Assembly (NCBI GenBank): GCA_024642285.1
Contig: JAHEBJ010000001.1
Coordinates: 62,001 to 126,000 of the forward strand
Direction of reading: 5' to 3'
DNA length: 64,000 nucleotides
Source of the DNA: Sphingobacteriales bacterium
GTDB lineage: Bacteria; Bacteroidota; Bacteroidia; Chitinophagales; Chitinophagaceae
The notes beneath the pieces were generated by a model. The model was not told where the DNA came from and did not search any database. It saw only the letters and a list, made by a program, of their open reading frames with translations. Below are positions 1-10,322 of this stretch, one piece after another. Position 1 is the first letter of the stretch. Each line of letters starts with the position of its first letter. Both the position numbers and the translations under genes were made by a program.

Positions 1-19
1 GATACTTGTAAAAACGCAA

Positions 20-634
20 TTATGCTTCTACGAGGAAACAATACACTTCTTTGGGGCCATGCACACCGGTTACCAGTGTTTTTTCAATATCGGCTGTGCG
101 GCTGGGTCCTGTTGCAAAAGTTATGAGAGATGGAATACTGCCGCTATATTTTTCTTTAAGTTTTTGAAGGGCATCTTTTACATCGTACACCAACTGATTG
201 GTGTAGGCAATGCAGATGTGCACCGGTGCATAAACACTTACCGTACGGCCGCTTTGCTGTGCTGCACTCATTACAATAGAACCGGTACGGGCAACTAAAA
301 ATTCGCAATCGGTAATGGATGCGTCGCAACCGGCCAGGTTAATGGTATTACTGAATTGAGCATTCCATTTATCGGTGTTGCAATAGATCTTGCTCCATTG
401 TTTTTCATCAATCAACATCCGTAACTGCTGCAGCATTTCATTTTCATCAATGCAAAAAGCAAACTTACCCTGCATATTGATGAACTCCTGTGCAAATACA
501 ACATCCAGGCTGTCGGTAGCCGAATGAAAAACAGCATTGGTTCCCTCGCTTTGAGGAAAAGGCAAAGGCACCGGATTACTCAGTGCCTGCCGGATTCTTT
601 TTAAAATATTTTCTTTTGCCGGGGTAACAGCCAT
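20..634 (-). CDS. lutC: LutC/YkgG family LUD-domain protein
   Basis: 204-aa ORF with LUD-like segments (ITDCEFLVARTGSIVMS, GPSRTADIEKTLVTGVHGPKEVYCFLVE) typical of LutC. Confidence 0.8.
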   Translation of the reverse strand: MAVTPAKENILKRIRQALSNPVPLPFPQSEGTNAVFHSATDSLDVVFAQEFINMQGKFAFCIDENEMLQQLRMLIDEKQWSKIYCNTDKWNAQFSNTINLAGCDASITDCEFLVARTGSIVMSAAQQSGRTVSVYAPVHICIAYTNQLVYDVKDALQKLKEKYSGSIPSLITFATGPSRTADIEKTLVTGVHGPKEVYCFLVEA

Positions 635-640
635 ATCAAT

Positions 641-2746
641 TTAAATTGCAGGAGGCGTTTTTATTTCTTCTTCGTCCTTAGTGTCTGTTAATGGATGTGA
701 TTCTTTTTCTCTGTTCTTTTCGGCCTCTTCTTCATCAACTATTATATCAAGTGCCTTTTTTTCTTCAAATGGCCGTTTGCCAATCAGTAATTCAACATCG
801 CTCTTAAATAAAACTTCTTTCTTTAATAATTCCTGAGCCAGTTTTTCAACCTCGGCTTTCTTTTCAACCAACAGATTTTTTGTACGCCGATAGGCACCGT
901 CAATCAGTTTGCGAACTTCCTCATCAATCATCTTCCCGGTTTCTTCGCTGAAAGGTTTTGTAAATACGTTCTCCTGGTTTGGATCGTAGTAACTTATATT
1001 TCCAACCTTGTCATTCATGCCGTAAACGGTGATCATGCTATAAGCAATCTTCGTGATCTGCTGCAGATCATTGCTGGCGCCTGTACTTATTTTTCCGAAG
1101 AAAATATCTTCGCTGGCCCTGCCACCAAGCGTCATACATATCTGGTCCATCAACTGGTCAGTATTATACAGGTATTGTTCTTTAGGTGTGTATTGAGCGT
1201 AACCAAGCGCAGCCGAACCACGTGGCACAACCGTAACTTTCAATAAAGGATAGGCATGCTCAAGGAACCATCCGCAAATAGCGTGCCCGGCTTCGTGGTA
1301 GGCAATGATCTCTTTTTCATCTGGAGAAATGATCTTATTCTTTTTCTCCAAACCGCCAATCACACGGTCAATAGCATCCTGAAAGTCGCTCATGTCAACC
1401 GCAGCTTTTCCTTTACGGGCAGCAATTAAAGCTGCTTCGTTACAAACATTGGCTATATCAGCTCCTGCAAATCCGGGAGTTTGTTCCGCAAGTTTATGTA
1501 CATCCAAAGTTTCTGAAACTTTGATGGGCTCTAAATGCACTTTAAAAATAGCTTCTCTTCCAACAAGGTCGGGCCGGTCGATAGATATCTGGCGATCAAA
1601 ACGTCCGGGACGCAATAAGGCACTGTCTAAAACATCGGGCCTGTTGGTAGCTGCCAAGATGATGATTCCAAGATCAGTTCCAAAACCATCCATCTCCACC
1701 AACAATTGATTAAGGGTATTTTCCCTTTCGTCATTGCTCATCATCATATTCTTACCCCTGGCTCTTCCTATTGCATCAATCTCATCAATAAAAATTATAC
1801 AAGGTGCTTTTTCTCTTGCCTGCTTAAACAAATCACGTACACGGCTGGCACCAACGCCTACAAACATTTCCACAAAATCACTTCCGCTTAAACTGAAAAA
1901 AGGAACCTGTGCTTCGCCGGCAACAGCTTTTGCCAATAATGTTTTACCCGTGCCCGGGGGACCTACCAATAATGCACCCTTAGGAATTTTGCCTCCTAAT
2001 GCTGTATATTTTTTTGGATTCTTTAAAAAGTCAACGATCTCCATTACTTCCACTTTGGCTTCATCAAGGCCCGCCACATCGCCAAAATTTATATTTACCC
2101 TTGTACCTTTTTCAAACAAGGTTGCTTTTGATTTACCAATGCTAAAGATGCCGCCGGTACCGCCTCCGCCACCCGGTCCACCTACCTTACGCATCATCAT
2201 CACAAACAACAAAACAATCAACAGAATTGGTAACAATGTACTGATGATCTGGCTTATCAATTCGCCTTCTTCATCAGGCGAATCGGGAATCTGTTTAATT
2301 TCAGGATTGTTTTTATAAAATTCTGCCATCTGGGTAGCAAATGTTTTGTCGTCAACAATACTGAAAAATAATTGAGGTTGATCCGCTTTTACAGCAACTA
2401 CAGCTTCGTAGTTTTTATCATCGGGTTTGGTGTTTAACACCTGCTTATAATATCCTGCCCGTGCAACTAAACTGTCTTTATTAATAAAAACCCGTACAAT
2501 TTTTTTGTTACGGATGGTTTTCATTTTGACCACGTCGCCTTGTGTTACCATCTGGTAAAACTTTTGCTGATCGGTTTCAATACCAGCGCTGCTCACAGTT
2601 CGAAATAAATTCCAGGCTATGATGGTAAGGAAAACAATTCCGTAAACCCAATAAATGCTGAAGCGTGGCTTCTTATTTTTTGGATCATCACCTTTCGGTG
2701 GAATATTATCCGGATTAAACTTTCTTTTATTGTCTTGCTGGCTCAT
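641..2746 (-). CDS. ftsH: ATP-dependent zinc metalloprotease FtsH
   Basis: Walker A GPPGTGKT, Walker [16 protein letters not shown] region, HEAGH zinc motif, N-terminal TM segments. Confidence 0.98.
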   Translation of the reverse strand: MSQQDNKRKFNPDNIPPKGDDPKNKKPRFSIYWVYGIVFLTIIAWNLFRTVSSAGIETDQQKFYQMVTQGDVVKMKTIRNKKIVRVFINKDSLVARAGYYKQVLNTKPDDKNYEAVVAVKADQPQLFFSIVDDKTFATQMAEFYKNNPEIKQIPDSPDEEGELISQIISTLLPILLIVLLFVMMMRKVGGPGGGGGTGGIFSIGKSKATLFEKGTRVNINFGDVAGLDEAKVEVMEIVDFLKNPKKYTALGGKIPKGALLVGPPGTGKTLLAKAVAGEAQVPFFSLSGSDFVEMFVGVGASRVRDLFKQAREKAPCIIFIDEIDAIGRARGKNMMMSNDERENTLNQLLVEMDGFGTDLGIIILAATNRPDVLDSALLRPGRFDRQISIDRPDLVGREAIFKVHLEPIKVSETLDVHKLAEQTPGFAGADIANVCNEAALIAARKGKAAVDMSDFQDAIDRVIGGLEKKNKIISPDEKEIIAYHEAGHAICGWFLEHAYPLLKVTVVPRGSAALGYAQYTPKEQYLYNTDQLMDQICMTLGGRASEDIFFGKISTGASNDLQQITKIAYSMITVYGMNDKVGNISYYDPNQENVFTKPFSEETGKMIDEEVRKLIDGAYRRTKNLLVEKKAEVEKLAQELLKKEVLFKSDVELLIGKRPFEEKKALDIIVDEEEAEKNREKESHPLTDTKDEEEIKTPPAI

Positions 2747-2835
2747 ATTATTAATTCACATTTTTGGGGTACCGAATTCACCATCTTTTGTTACAAAGAC
2801 GTTTGTACTTTATTTATATTCTAAATCTTCCCGGT

Positions 2836-3240
2836 TTATCCTTCATGTTCCGTTAAAGGTGCGTCATGCCACATTTCTTCCAGTTGATAAAATTTTCTTG
2901 GCTCGGGCAACATAACGTGTACTACTACATTTACATAATCTATCAGTATCCATTGCTGTCCCTGCCGGCCCTCATGTTTATAAGCCATTTCGCTACATTT
3001 TTCTTTCACATCTGTTTCAATAAAATCGGCAATGGCCCTCAATTGAGTGGTATTACCAGCCTGACAAATTATAAAAAAATCGGCAACTGCTTCTGGAATT
3101 TTCCGGAGATCGAGGCTGACAATTTTCTCCCCTTTTTTCTCCTGTACGGCATGAATGATCGTTTTGAAAATTTTACTGTTCCTCGTTAATCGTACAACAC
3201 TGCTTTTACTCCGGTTGCTTAATGCGTTTAATTTATTCAA
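2836..3240 (-). CDS. rsfS: Ribosome silencing factor RsfS
   Basis: Motifs VADFFIICQAGNTTQLRAIADFIE and GRQGQQWILIDYVNVVVHVMLPEPRKFYQLEEMW characteristic of RsfS. Confidence 0.92.
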   Translation of the reverse strand: MNKLNALSNRSKSSVVRLTRNSKIFKTIIHAVQEKKGEKIVSLDLRKIPEAVADFFIICQAGNTTQLRAIADFIETDVKEKCSEMAYKHEGRQGQQWILIDYVNVVVHVMLPEPRKFYQLEEMWHDAPLTEHEG

Positions 3241-3333
3241 ATCTGATTTAATTTTTTCCTTTTAGTGCTAAAATGATAACAACCCACTTTTTAATTGTTT
3301 TTTTAAAAACTGGCCGTAGCTTGCAAGCAGTGG

Positions 3334-3341
3334 CAAAAGTA
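3334..3341 (-). promoter_or_regulatory. Bacteroidota -7 element (TACTTTTG) upstream of rsfS-ftsH-lutC
   Basis: Minus strand reads TACTTTTG, matching TAnnTTTG; in the rsfS/birA divergent intergenic region. Confidence 0.45.
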
Positions 3342-3366
3342 ATACTTATTGCTCATTTGATTTAGC

Positions 3367-4098
3367 ATGCTCAATCACAGTTTTTTTAACATATTAGATT
3401 CTGTGGATAGTACCAACAACTATGCCATGGCAAGGGTGCATGCAGGATTGGCTAAACACGGGGAGTTTTGGTTCTCCAAAGAACAAACGGCAGGAAAGGG
3501 ACAACGGGGTAAAAGTTGGGTATCGGATGCCAATATGAACATTGCGATGAGCCTTGTTTTAGCACCTGGCAAGTTGAAAATAGCAGAGCCCTTTCATTTG
3601 AGTGCGGCTATCGCCTGTATTTGTTTTGACTTTTTTAAACAGTATGCTGGCGTTGAAACTAAAATAAAATGGCCAAATGATATTTTTTGGCGTGACAGAA
3701 AGGCAGGGGGAATATTAATTGAGAATGTATTTGCAGGTAGAAGCTGGAAATGGTCCGTAGTTGGAATTGGTATTAATATTAACCAAACAAACTTCTGCGA
3801 TGAGATACTGCACGCGGTTTCATTAAAGCAGATAACGGGGAAGCAATTTGATATTATTGGTCTTGCAAAAGAACTGCATCAAATGCTGATTTCCGGCTTA
3901 ACTGAACTTAAACCGGCAAAACAAGTGTTGGATTTGTACAATGAACATTTGTATAAAAAAAACAAGAAGGTCAGCTTAAAGAAGGATACTCAGAAATTTG
4001 AAACCGTAATAAAAGAAGTAACTGCACATGGGAGGCTGGTAACGGTAGATGCGCTGGAAAGAGAATTTAATTTTGGAGAAGTTGAATGGGTGTTATAA
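3367..4098 (+). CDS. birA: Biotin--[acetyl-CoA-carboxylase] ligase, monofunctional (no N-terminal HTH)
   Basis: DSVDSTNNYA, AGKGQRGKSWVS, IKWPNDIFW, KAGGILIE motifs. Confidence 0.92.
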   Translation: MLNHSFFNILDSVDSTNNYAMARVHAGLAKHGEFWFSKEQTAGKGQRGKSWVSDANMNIAMSLVLAPGKLKIAEPFHLSAAIACICFDFFKQYAGVETKIKWPNDIFWRDRKAGGILIENVFAGRSWKWSVVGIGININQTNFCDEILHAVSLKQITGKQFDIIGLAKELHQMLISGLTELKPAKQVLDLYNEHLYKKNKKVSLKKDTQKFETVIKEVTAHGRLVTVDALEREFNFGEVEWVL

Positions 4099-4404
4099 TT
4101 CCTCAGCTTTTCTTGCTTCAACTTCAAAATGATTTTTGTAATAACCTTTTCGAAGGCTTTCCCAGAGATATTTTGCTACAAAACAAACATAGCCGTATTG
4201 CCGAAACTGTTTTATGTGACAAAGCTCATGCTTTACCCAACGTTCATCTTTTAAAAAATCGGCTTTGGTTGTTTTATGCAGGTGAATAGTTTTGCCCAAT
4301 ACCATGGCTACTGCATTTGTCTTTAATTTGAACGCAGCAATTTTTGCAAGCCACGAATTTTCTTTGATAAAGAATTCCTCATTTTTCAATTTGCTCCCAG
4401 GCAT
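4093..4404 (-). CDS. Small HExxH putative metalloprotease-like protein (DUF4157-like)
   Basis: ORF track gives 4093..4476; internal Met (MPGSKLKNEEF) at 4404 leaves only a short overlap with bcp. HELCH motif followed by FEVEARKAEE. Confidence 0.65.
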   Translation of the reverse strand: MPGSKLKNEEFFIKENSWLAKIAAFKLKTNAVAMVLGKTIHLHKTTKADFLKDERWVKHELCHIKQFRQYGYVCFVAKYLWESLRKGYYKNHFEVEARKAEEL

Positions 4405-4852
4405 GTAATATTTCCTTTGTATGTTGTTTACTTTTTGGCCGCAGAAATATTTTTCTGATGATCCCTTTTTCGTCAATTAAAAAAGTGGTACGGTGCAGTC
4501 CCATATAATTGCGGCCGAACATTTGTTTCTCTCCCCAAACACCGTATTTTTCTATGATTTTATGATCGGCGTCAGCAAGTAATGTAAATGGCAGATCGTA
4601 TTTGGCTTCAAATTTTTTGTGTTTCTTTTCTTCATCAGGGCTAACACCCAAGACAACAAAACCTTTCTTTTTTAACATACTGTAGTTGTCACGTAGGTTG
4701 CAGGCCTGTATTGTGCAGGTTTCTGTGTCGTCTTCGGGATAAAAATATAAAACTATTTTTTTGCCCTTATAATCAGCAAGTGAAACAAAATTTCCATTCT
4801 GATCTTTTGCTTTAAATGCAGGCGCTTTCTTCCCCTCTGTTAAATGTGTCAT
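4379..4852 (-). CDS. bcp: Thioredoxin-dependent thiol peroxidase (Bcp/PrxQ)
   Basis: MTHLTEGKKAPAFKAKDQNG start; peroxiredoxin motif YFYPEDDTETCTIQACNLRD. Start revised from 4927 to 4852. Confidence 0.92.
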   Translation of the reverse strand: MTHLTEGKKAPAFKAKDQNGNFVSLADYKGKKIVLYFYPEDDTETCTIQACNLRDNYSMLKKKGFVVLGVSPDEEKKHKKFEAKYDLPFTLLADADHKIIEKYGVWGEKQMFGRNYMGLHRTTFLIDEKGIIRKIFLRPKSKQHTKEILHAWEQIEK

Positions 4853-4886
4853 TTTCGTTTTTTTTATTCTTGTCTGGGCATTGGTT

Positions 4887-6620
4887 TTATCTTGTAAACC
4901 TGTAAACCTTCTCAGTAATATTACCAACCTGATCTTCTGCTATTATTTTCAGTTCGTGTTCACCTGCGGGGCATTTTTCATCAAACTCATAAATAAAACG
5001 GCTGCCTTTATCGTTGCTGAACCGAAGCCAGTTTCCGTTAAGCGTGGCCGTAAAATTTTCAATTTCTTCGGTATTATCTTTTACAGCAAAAACTAGGCGC
5101 CTCAATTTGCTGCAGTTCATTCCGTCCCTGAAACCTATCGGTGTTATTACCGGAGGTTCGGTATCGGTCAGTAGTTGATAAGTTCCAAACTCCCTGAAAC
5201 TGGCCCGATACCAACCCGTTTCGTTTCCATGAGTTACTGGCTCTGCTTTTTTATAATCAGTTTTTCCGTTTGCTGAACGGCGCATTACCATTTTTTCAGG
5301 CAGCGATGTAGTTGCTTTTATTGAAATGGGAAAATAGCCATGAATCGGCACACTCGTATTGTGCAATTGAAAAATCGTATTGCCAAAAGCAGGAGTAGTT
5401 TCACTATAAGTAAACTGAATAGAGTCATACAAGCCATTTTGAGGAATGTAAAAACTAAGCTTGCTGTTTTCAAACAGATTGATAAAGCCGGGATGAAAAG
5501 ACATTGTTTGAAAATAAGTAGCAGAATCGGCCTTTTGTTCTTCAACAAACGCTTTTCCACTCTTTATTTCAAATTCAACAATTGAAGTATTGCCATTTGC
5601 GTCTTTTACTTCCAGTTTTATAGTGTGTGCGCTGTCATCATCTATGTCGATTACACCATCGCCGTTGGCTGTATTATACAGGCTGTTATTAAAGCCAGGC
5701 AATTTAGAAAGGTGTTGAATGTAGGAGCGACCTTTGCTCCGGTAGCTGTAATCAATATGTGCATTCAGGTAACGGGTTTCGTCGTACCCAATGCTATCCA
5801 GTTGAAAACCTGTAACCGCTTTATCATTATCATATAAAACAGTTTCGTAAATGCCATTGCGATTGGAAGATCCCGTATATCGATCTGTTGCTGTAATTCC
5901 GAAACTTACTTTGTTGGTATTCATTGTTATTAACGAAGGTGTTGTTACATATTTACCATTTACCTTTTTAAGTGTATAGATTTTGGGGCTTTGTTCGTAA
6001 GTGCTTACACAGCGGTCATACACAGCGAGTCTATAAACATCTGGAGGAACATTGTCGGGTATTGGGAAGCCAAACAGTAGCGGATTCAGCACTTTTTCTG
6101 TTTTGGTATCTCTTATTTCAAAATGCAGGTGTGGCCCCTGCGAACCGCCCGTGTTACCGCTGTAGGCAATAAATTTTCCCTTGGTTACCGGAAACAGATT
6201 TTCCGGTATGTCAAGGTACACGGCCCAGCTTTCCAATTTGTATTGCTGCTCTTTTATGTAGTCTTCCAGCTCTGGATAAAAATCGTTTAAATGCGCATAC
6301 AAAGTAGTTAATCCATTTGGATGATTGATATAGATTGCCCGGCCAAAACCCCAGGGTTCAATTTTTACTTTTGCAATATATCCAACAGCGGCAGCTAGTA
6401 CTTTTTTGTTTTGAACTTGGTCAGTCCTGCAATCCAGTCCCATATGGTAGTGGTTCGATCGTAGTTCTCCAAAATTGGCTGATAGCGACTTGCCAGCTTC
6501 AACCGGGTATAAAAAATAATTTTGTGGGTAGGTTTTTGCGTTAAAAAACTGGGCCGTGCTCCGGAAAATATTTAACAAAAGAAATGAAATGAAAAATAGA
6601 AATCGTATATTTTTTAACAT
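4887..6620 (-). CDS. M23 family metallopeptidase
   Basis: NHYHMGLDCR, INHPNGLTTLYAHLN, SQGPHLHFEIRD LytM/M23 motifs; signal peptide from internal Met MLKNIRFLFF (ORF extends to 6656). Confidence 0.9.
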   Translation of the reverse strand: MLKNIRFLFFISFLLLNIFRSTAQFFNAKTYPQNYFLYPVEAGKSLSANFGELRSNHYHMGLDCRTDQVQNKKVLAAAVGYIAKVKIEPWGFGRAIYINHPNGLTTLYAHLNDFYPELEDYIKEQQYKLESWAVYLDIPENLFPVTKGKFIAYSGNTGGSQGPHLHFEIRDTKTEKVLNPLLFGFPIPDNVPPDVYRLAVYDRCVSTYEQSPKIYTLKKVNGKYVTTPSLITMNTNKVSFGITATDRYTGSSNRNGIYETVLYDNDKAVTGFQLDSIGYDETRYLNAHIDYSYRSKGRSYIQHLSKLPGFNNSLYNTANGDGVIDIDDDSAHTIKLEVKDANGNTSIVEFEIKSGKAFVEEQKADSATYFQTMSFHPGFINLFENSKLSFYIPQNGLYDSIQFTYSETTPAFGNTIFQLHNTSVPIHGYFPISIKATTSLPEKMVMRRSANGKTDYKKAEPVTHGNETGWYRASFREFGTYQLLTDTEPPVITPIGFRDGMNCSKLRRLVFAVKDNTEEIENFTATLNGNWLRFSNDKGSRFIYEFDEKCPAGEHELKIIAEDQVGNITEKVYRFTR

Positions 6621-6716
6621 TATATTTATGTAATCAAATAAGTTTTTTTGTCTCATAGTGAGGTATAAAATTACGTCAATTCAATTAAACACTTTTTAAC
6701 AACCAATCTACTTTTT

Positions 6717-7382
6717 ATGAAACATATTCCAATTTTTTTACTTTTTTGCGTCATATCTGCAACAGGCTACGCACAAAATGCCGATTGTAAAGTTTTGACA
6801 GATTCTTTACAGGGCTCCTATGAAGGCGACTGTAAAAGTGGAAAAGCCGATGGAACAGGAAAAGCTGTTGGTGTTGCCACTTATGAAGGAGATTTTAAAA
6901 AAGGCTATCCTGATGGAACAGGAAAATATACCTGGGCCAATGGCGATTTTTATTATGGTGGATGGAAAAAAGGATTGAAAGAAGGCAAAGGGGAATTGCA
7001 TAAGATCGTTGAAGGTGTACCCGCATTGATGAAAGGCTATTGGAAAAAGGATAATTACCATGGAGAATACGAAAATCCATATGAAGTTAAAGAAATGGGA
7101 ATGGCCGTTACTTACAAAAATTTTCAATATCTGGGTACCAGAAAAAACTCAGTATATTTTTCTATGAAAACAGGTATTATGGGAGTCGCAAACACGTCAA
7201 ATTATACGGTACTTAGTGGCCTGTTCCAGCGTACGAATACCTCCGAAGTTGGGCAAACTCAAACCATCGAATTCCAGGACGTACAGTTTCCGTTTCGGGT
7301 GAGATTTATGGGTACCGACAGGGGGGTGATTGATGTTGAGTTTTATGATAAAGGAGAATGGCGAATTGAGATAGCCTATTAA
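6717..7382 (+). CDS. MORN-repeat containing protein, secreted
   Basis: Signal peptide plus MORN-like repeats (YEGDFKKGYPDGTGKYTWANGDFYYGGWKKGLKEGKGE). Confidence 0.75.
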   Translation: MKHIPIFLLFCVISATGYAQNADCKVLTDSLQGSYEGDCKSGKADGTGKAVGVATYEGDFKKGYPDGTGKYTWANGDFYYGGWKKGLKEGKGELHKIVEGVPALMKGYWKKDNYHGEYENPYEVKEMGMAVTYKNFQYLGTRKNSVYFSMKTGIMGVANTSNYTVLSGLFQRTNTSEVGQTQTIEFQDVQFPFRVRFMGTDRGVIDVEFYDKGEWRIEIAY

Positions 7383-7408
7383 GATTTTTCTTTTTCTTTT
7401 TTTGCCAT

Positions 7409-7416
7409 TACTTTTG
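7409..7416 (+). promoter_or_regulatory. Bacteroidota -7 element (TACTTTTG) upstream of carB
   Basis: TACTTTTG matches TAnnTTTG, 26 nt before the carB ATG. Confidence 0.5.
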
Positions 7417-7442
7417 CACGCCACCCCAGCGGCAATTCAACT

Positions 7443-10286
7443 ATGGCAAAAGACAATTCAATACAATCAGTTTTAATTATCGGATCGGGGCCAATTGTAA
7501 TAGGCCAGGCTTGTGAATTTGATTACTCAGGTACACAAGCGGCAAGGTCATTACGTGAAGAAGGTGTAAAAGTAATCTTGATCAACAGTAATCCAGCTAC
7601 TATTATGACCGACCCCATGATGGCGGACAGGGTTTATCTTTTGCCTTTAACAGTAGAGAGCATTGAACAAATTCTGGAAGAGAATCAAATTGATGCGGTA
7701 TTACCAACTATGGGCGGACAAACCGCCCTTAATCTTTGCAAAGAAGTAGATGAGCTGGGCATTTGGGAAAAATTTGGAGTAAAGTTGATTGGGGTTGATA
7801 TAAAAGCCATTGAAAAAGCTGAGGACAGGGAAAAATTTCGCCAATGGATGATTGAAATGGGCATCAATGTTTGTCAGGCAAAAATTGCCAACTCATTTTT
7901 AGAAGGAAAAGAATTTGCGCAGGAAATTGGATTCCCATTGGTTTTACGTCCATCATTTACGTTAGGCGGAAGCGGAGGTGCTATTGTTTTTGCAAAAGAT
8001 GAATTGGATGAAGCATTGAATAATGCACTGATAGCAAGTCCCATTCATGAGGTACTTGTAGAAAAGGCAGTACTCGGCTGGAAAGAGTTTGAGCTGGAAT
8101 TGCTGAGAGATAATGCCGACAATGTAGTGATCATTTGCGGCGTTGAAAATTTTGACCCGATGGGTGTTCACACCGGCGACTCTATAACTGTTGCTCCGGT
8201 TATGACATTGAGTGATACCGCTTACCAGAAAATGCGTAATACTGCCATCCGCATGATGAGGGACCTCGGCAATTTTGCCGGAGGTTGTAATGTGCAGTTT
8301 GCCCTTGATCCGCAAACCGAAGAGATTATTGTTGTTGAAATTAATCCAAGGGTTAGCCGCTCATCGGCATTGGCCAGTAAAGCAACCGGATATCCCATTG
8401 CTAAAATTGCTGCAAAGCTTGCCATTGGTTATAATCTTGATGAATTAAAAAATCAGATAACCCAGTCAACATCAGCTTATTTTGAACCGGCTCTTGATTA
8501 TGTGATTGTAAAAATACCACGCTGGAATTTTGATAAGTTTAAAGGAGCAAAAGACACTTTAGGTTTTCAGATGAAAAGTGTGGGAGAAGTAATGGGCATA
8601 GGCCGAAGCTTTGCGGAGGCATTACAAAAAGCATGTCAGAGTTTAGAGAATGAGGCCGTTGGACTTGGCTACTATGGCAAAAGCCTGATGCATGCTGATG
8701 AATTGATCGAGTATATCAAAACACCAAAATGGGATCGCATATTTCGTATTAAAGATGCCCTGATGGCCGGCGCCAGCATAAAGCGTATTTGCGAAAGTAC
8801 CAAGATTGACCGTTGGTTTATTTACCAGATACAAAAGATATGTGATTGCGAAAAGCAAATTGCACAGTACAGTTTGAAAACTTTACCTGATGATCTTTTG
8901 AAAGAAGCAAAATTTTTAGGATTCAGCGACGAACAGATGGTGCGGATCATGAAAGAAGATAATGCGGAGATAATTTATGAGCGCCGTAAATCCATGGGCC
9001 TTACCCGTGTGTTTAAAATGGTGGACACCTGCAGTGCCGAATTTGAAGCGAAGACGCCTTATTTCTATTCAACTTTCGAAAACAAACCGGCAAACGAAAG
9101 TAAACTGCTTTGTAATGAAAGTATAGTTTCTGATAGAAAGAAAATAATTGTACTGGGCAGCGGCCCCAACAGAATTGGCCAGGGTATTGAGTTTGACTAT
9201 TGTTGTGTGCATGGCTTGTTGGCCATTAAGGAAGCGGGTTATGAAGCAATTATGGTCAATTGTAATCCCGAAACCGTATCAACCGATTTTGATATTGCCG
9301 ACAAACTTTATTTTGAACCTGTGTTTTGGGAGCACTTGTGGGAAATAGTTGAACACGAAAAACCCTATGGTGTAATTGTGCAATTGGGCGGACAAACAGC
9401 TTTGAAACTGGCCAGGCGTTTGCATGAAAAAGGAATAAAAATTATTGGAACATCTTTTGACAATATGGACATTGCAGAAGACCGCGGCCGATTTAGCGAC
9501 ATGCTGAAGGAAATGGATATTCCTTACCCGAGATATGGTACAGCCTACAATACTGATGAAGCCATTGAAGTAGCCAGGGAAGTTGGATACCCTGTGTTGA
9601 TAAGACCGAGCTATGTATTGGGCGGTCAGCGCATGCGGATCGTAATTAATGATGAGGAATTGGAAAAAGGCGTTTTGAGTTTAATTAAACATCTGCCAGG
9701 AAATAAAATTTTGATCGATCATTTTTTGGATCGTTGCCAGGAGGCAGAGATAGATGCGATCTTTGATGGCGAAGATTTTCATGTGATGGGAGTGATGGAG
9801 CATATTGAACCCGCAGGTATTCACAGTGGCGATAGTAATGCTGTGTTACCTCAGTTTAATTTATCGCCATTGATTGTTCATACGATGGAAGAGTATGCAG
9901 AGAAAATTGCCAGACGGTTAAACATCAAAGGTCTCATCAATATTCAGTTTGCCATTAAAGATGGTAATGTGTATGTGATAGAAGCCAATCCAAGGGCCAG
10001 CCGTACAACACCGTTTATTGCCAAAGCTTATCAAATACCTTATTTAAATATTGCAACCAAAGTTATGATGGGCGTTAATAAGATTCAAGATTTTACCTAC
10101 GAGAAAAAACTGACCGGCTTTGCCATCAAAGAACCTGTTTTCTCGTTCAATAAATTTCCGGGTGTAAACAAAGAGCTTGGCCCCGAGATGAAAAGCACCG
10201 GCGAAGCCATCCGCTTTATCAAAGACTTACGTGACCCCTATTTCCGTCAATTATATAAGGAGCGGAGTATGCACCTGAGTAAATAA
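7443..10286 (+). CDS. carB: Carbamoyl-phosphate synthase large subunit (short, apparently lacking MGS-like domain)
   Basis: Two ATP-grasp halves (VLIIGSGPIVIGQACEFDYSG; IIVLGSGPNRIGQGIEFDYCCVH; GGQTALNL, GGQTALKL). 947 aa. Confidence 0.97.
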   Translation: MAKDNSIQSVLIIGSGPIVIGQACEFDYSGTQAARSLREEGVKVILINSNPATIMTDPMMADRVYLLPLTVESIEQILEENQIDAVLPTMGGQTALNLCKEVDELGIWEKFGVKLIGVDIKAIEKAEDREKFRQWMIEMGINVCQAKIANSFLEGKEFAQEIGFPLVLRPSFTLGGSGGAIVFAKDELDEALNNALIASPIHEVLVEKAVLGWKEFELELLRDNADNVVIICGVENFDPMGVHTGDSITVAPVMTLSDTAYQKMRNTAIRMMRDLGNFAGGCNVQFALDPQTEEIIVVEINPRVSRSSALASKATGYPIAKIAAKLAIGYNLDELKNQITQSTSAYFEPALDYVIVKIPRWNFDKFKGAKDTLGFQMKSVGEVMGIGRSFAEALQKACQSLENEAVGLGYYGKSLMHADELIEYIKTPKWDRIFRIKDALMAGASIKRICESTKIDRWFIYQIQKICDCEKQIAQYSLKTLPDDLLKEAKFLGFSDEQMVRIMKEDNAEIIYERRKSMGLTRVFKMVDTCSAEFEAKTPYFYSTFENKPANESKLLCNESIVSDRKKIIVLGSGPNRIGQGIEFDYCCVHGLLAIKEAGYEAIMVNCNPETVSTDFDIADKLYFEPVFWEHLWEIVEHEKPYGVIVQLGGQTALKLARRLHEKGIKIIGTSFDNMDIAEDRGRFSDMLKEMDIPYPRYGTAYNTDEAIEVAREVGYPVLIRPSYVLGGQRMRIVINDEELEKGVLSLIKHLPGNKILIDHFLDRCQEAEIDAIFDGEDFHVMGVMEHIEPAGIHSGDSNAVLPQFNLSPLIVHTMEEYAEKIARRLNIKGLINIQFAIKDGNVYVIEANPRASRTTPFIAKAYQIPYLNIATKVMMGVNKIQDFTYEKKLTGFAIKEPVFSFNKFPGVNKELGPEMKSTGEAIRFIKDLRDPYFRQLYKERSMHLSK

Positions 10287-10322
10287 TCCATTGGAACTTA
10301 ATTCAGAACCAGAATTTGCTGT

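Noticed and set aside
1392-2318. Plus-strand ORFs of 105 and 194 aa antisense to ftsH
   Set aside because: They lie fully inside a certain ftsH gene; low-information, Pro/Ser/Leu-rich translations typical of antisense frames.
7685-8858. Minus-strand ORFs antisense to carB
   Set aside because: Overlap a highly conserved gene and have no motifs of their own.
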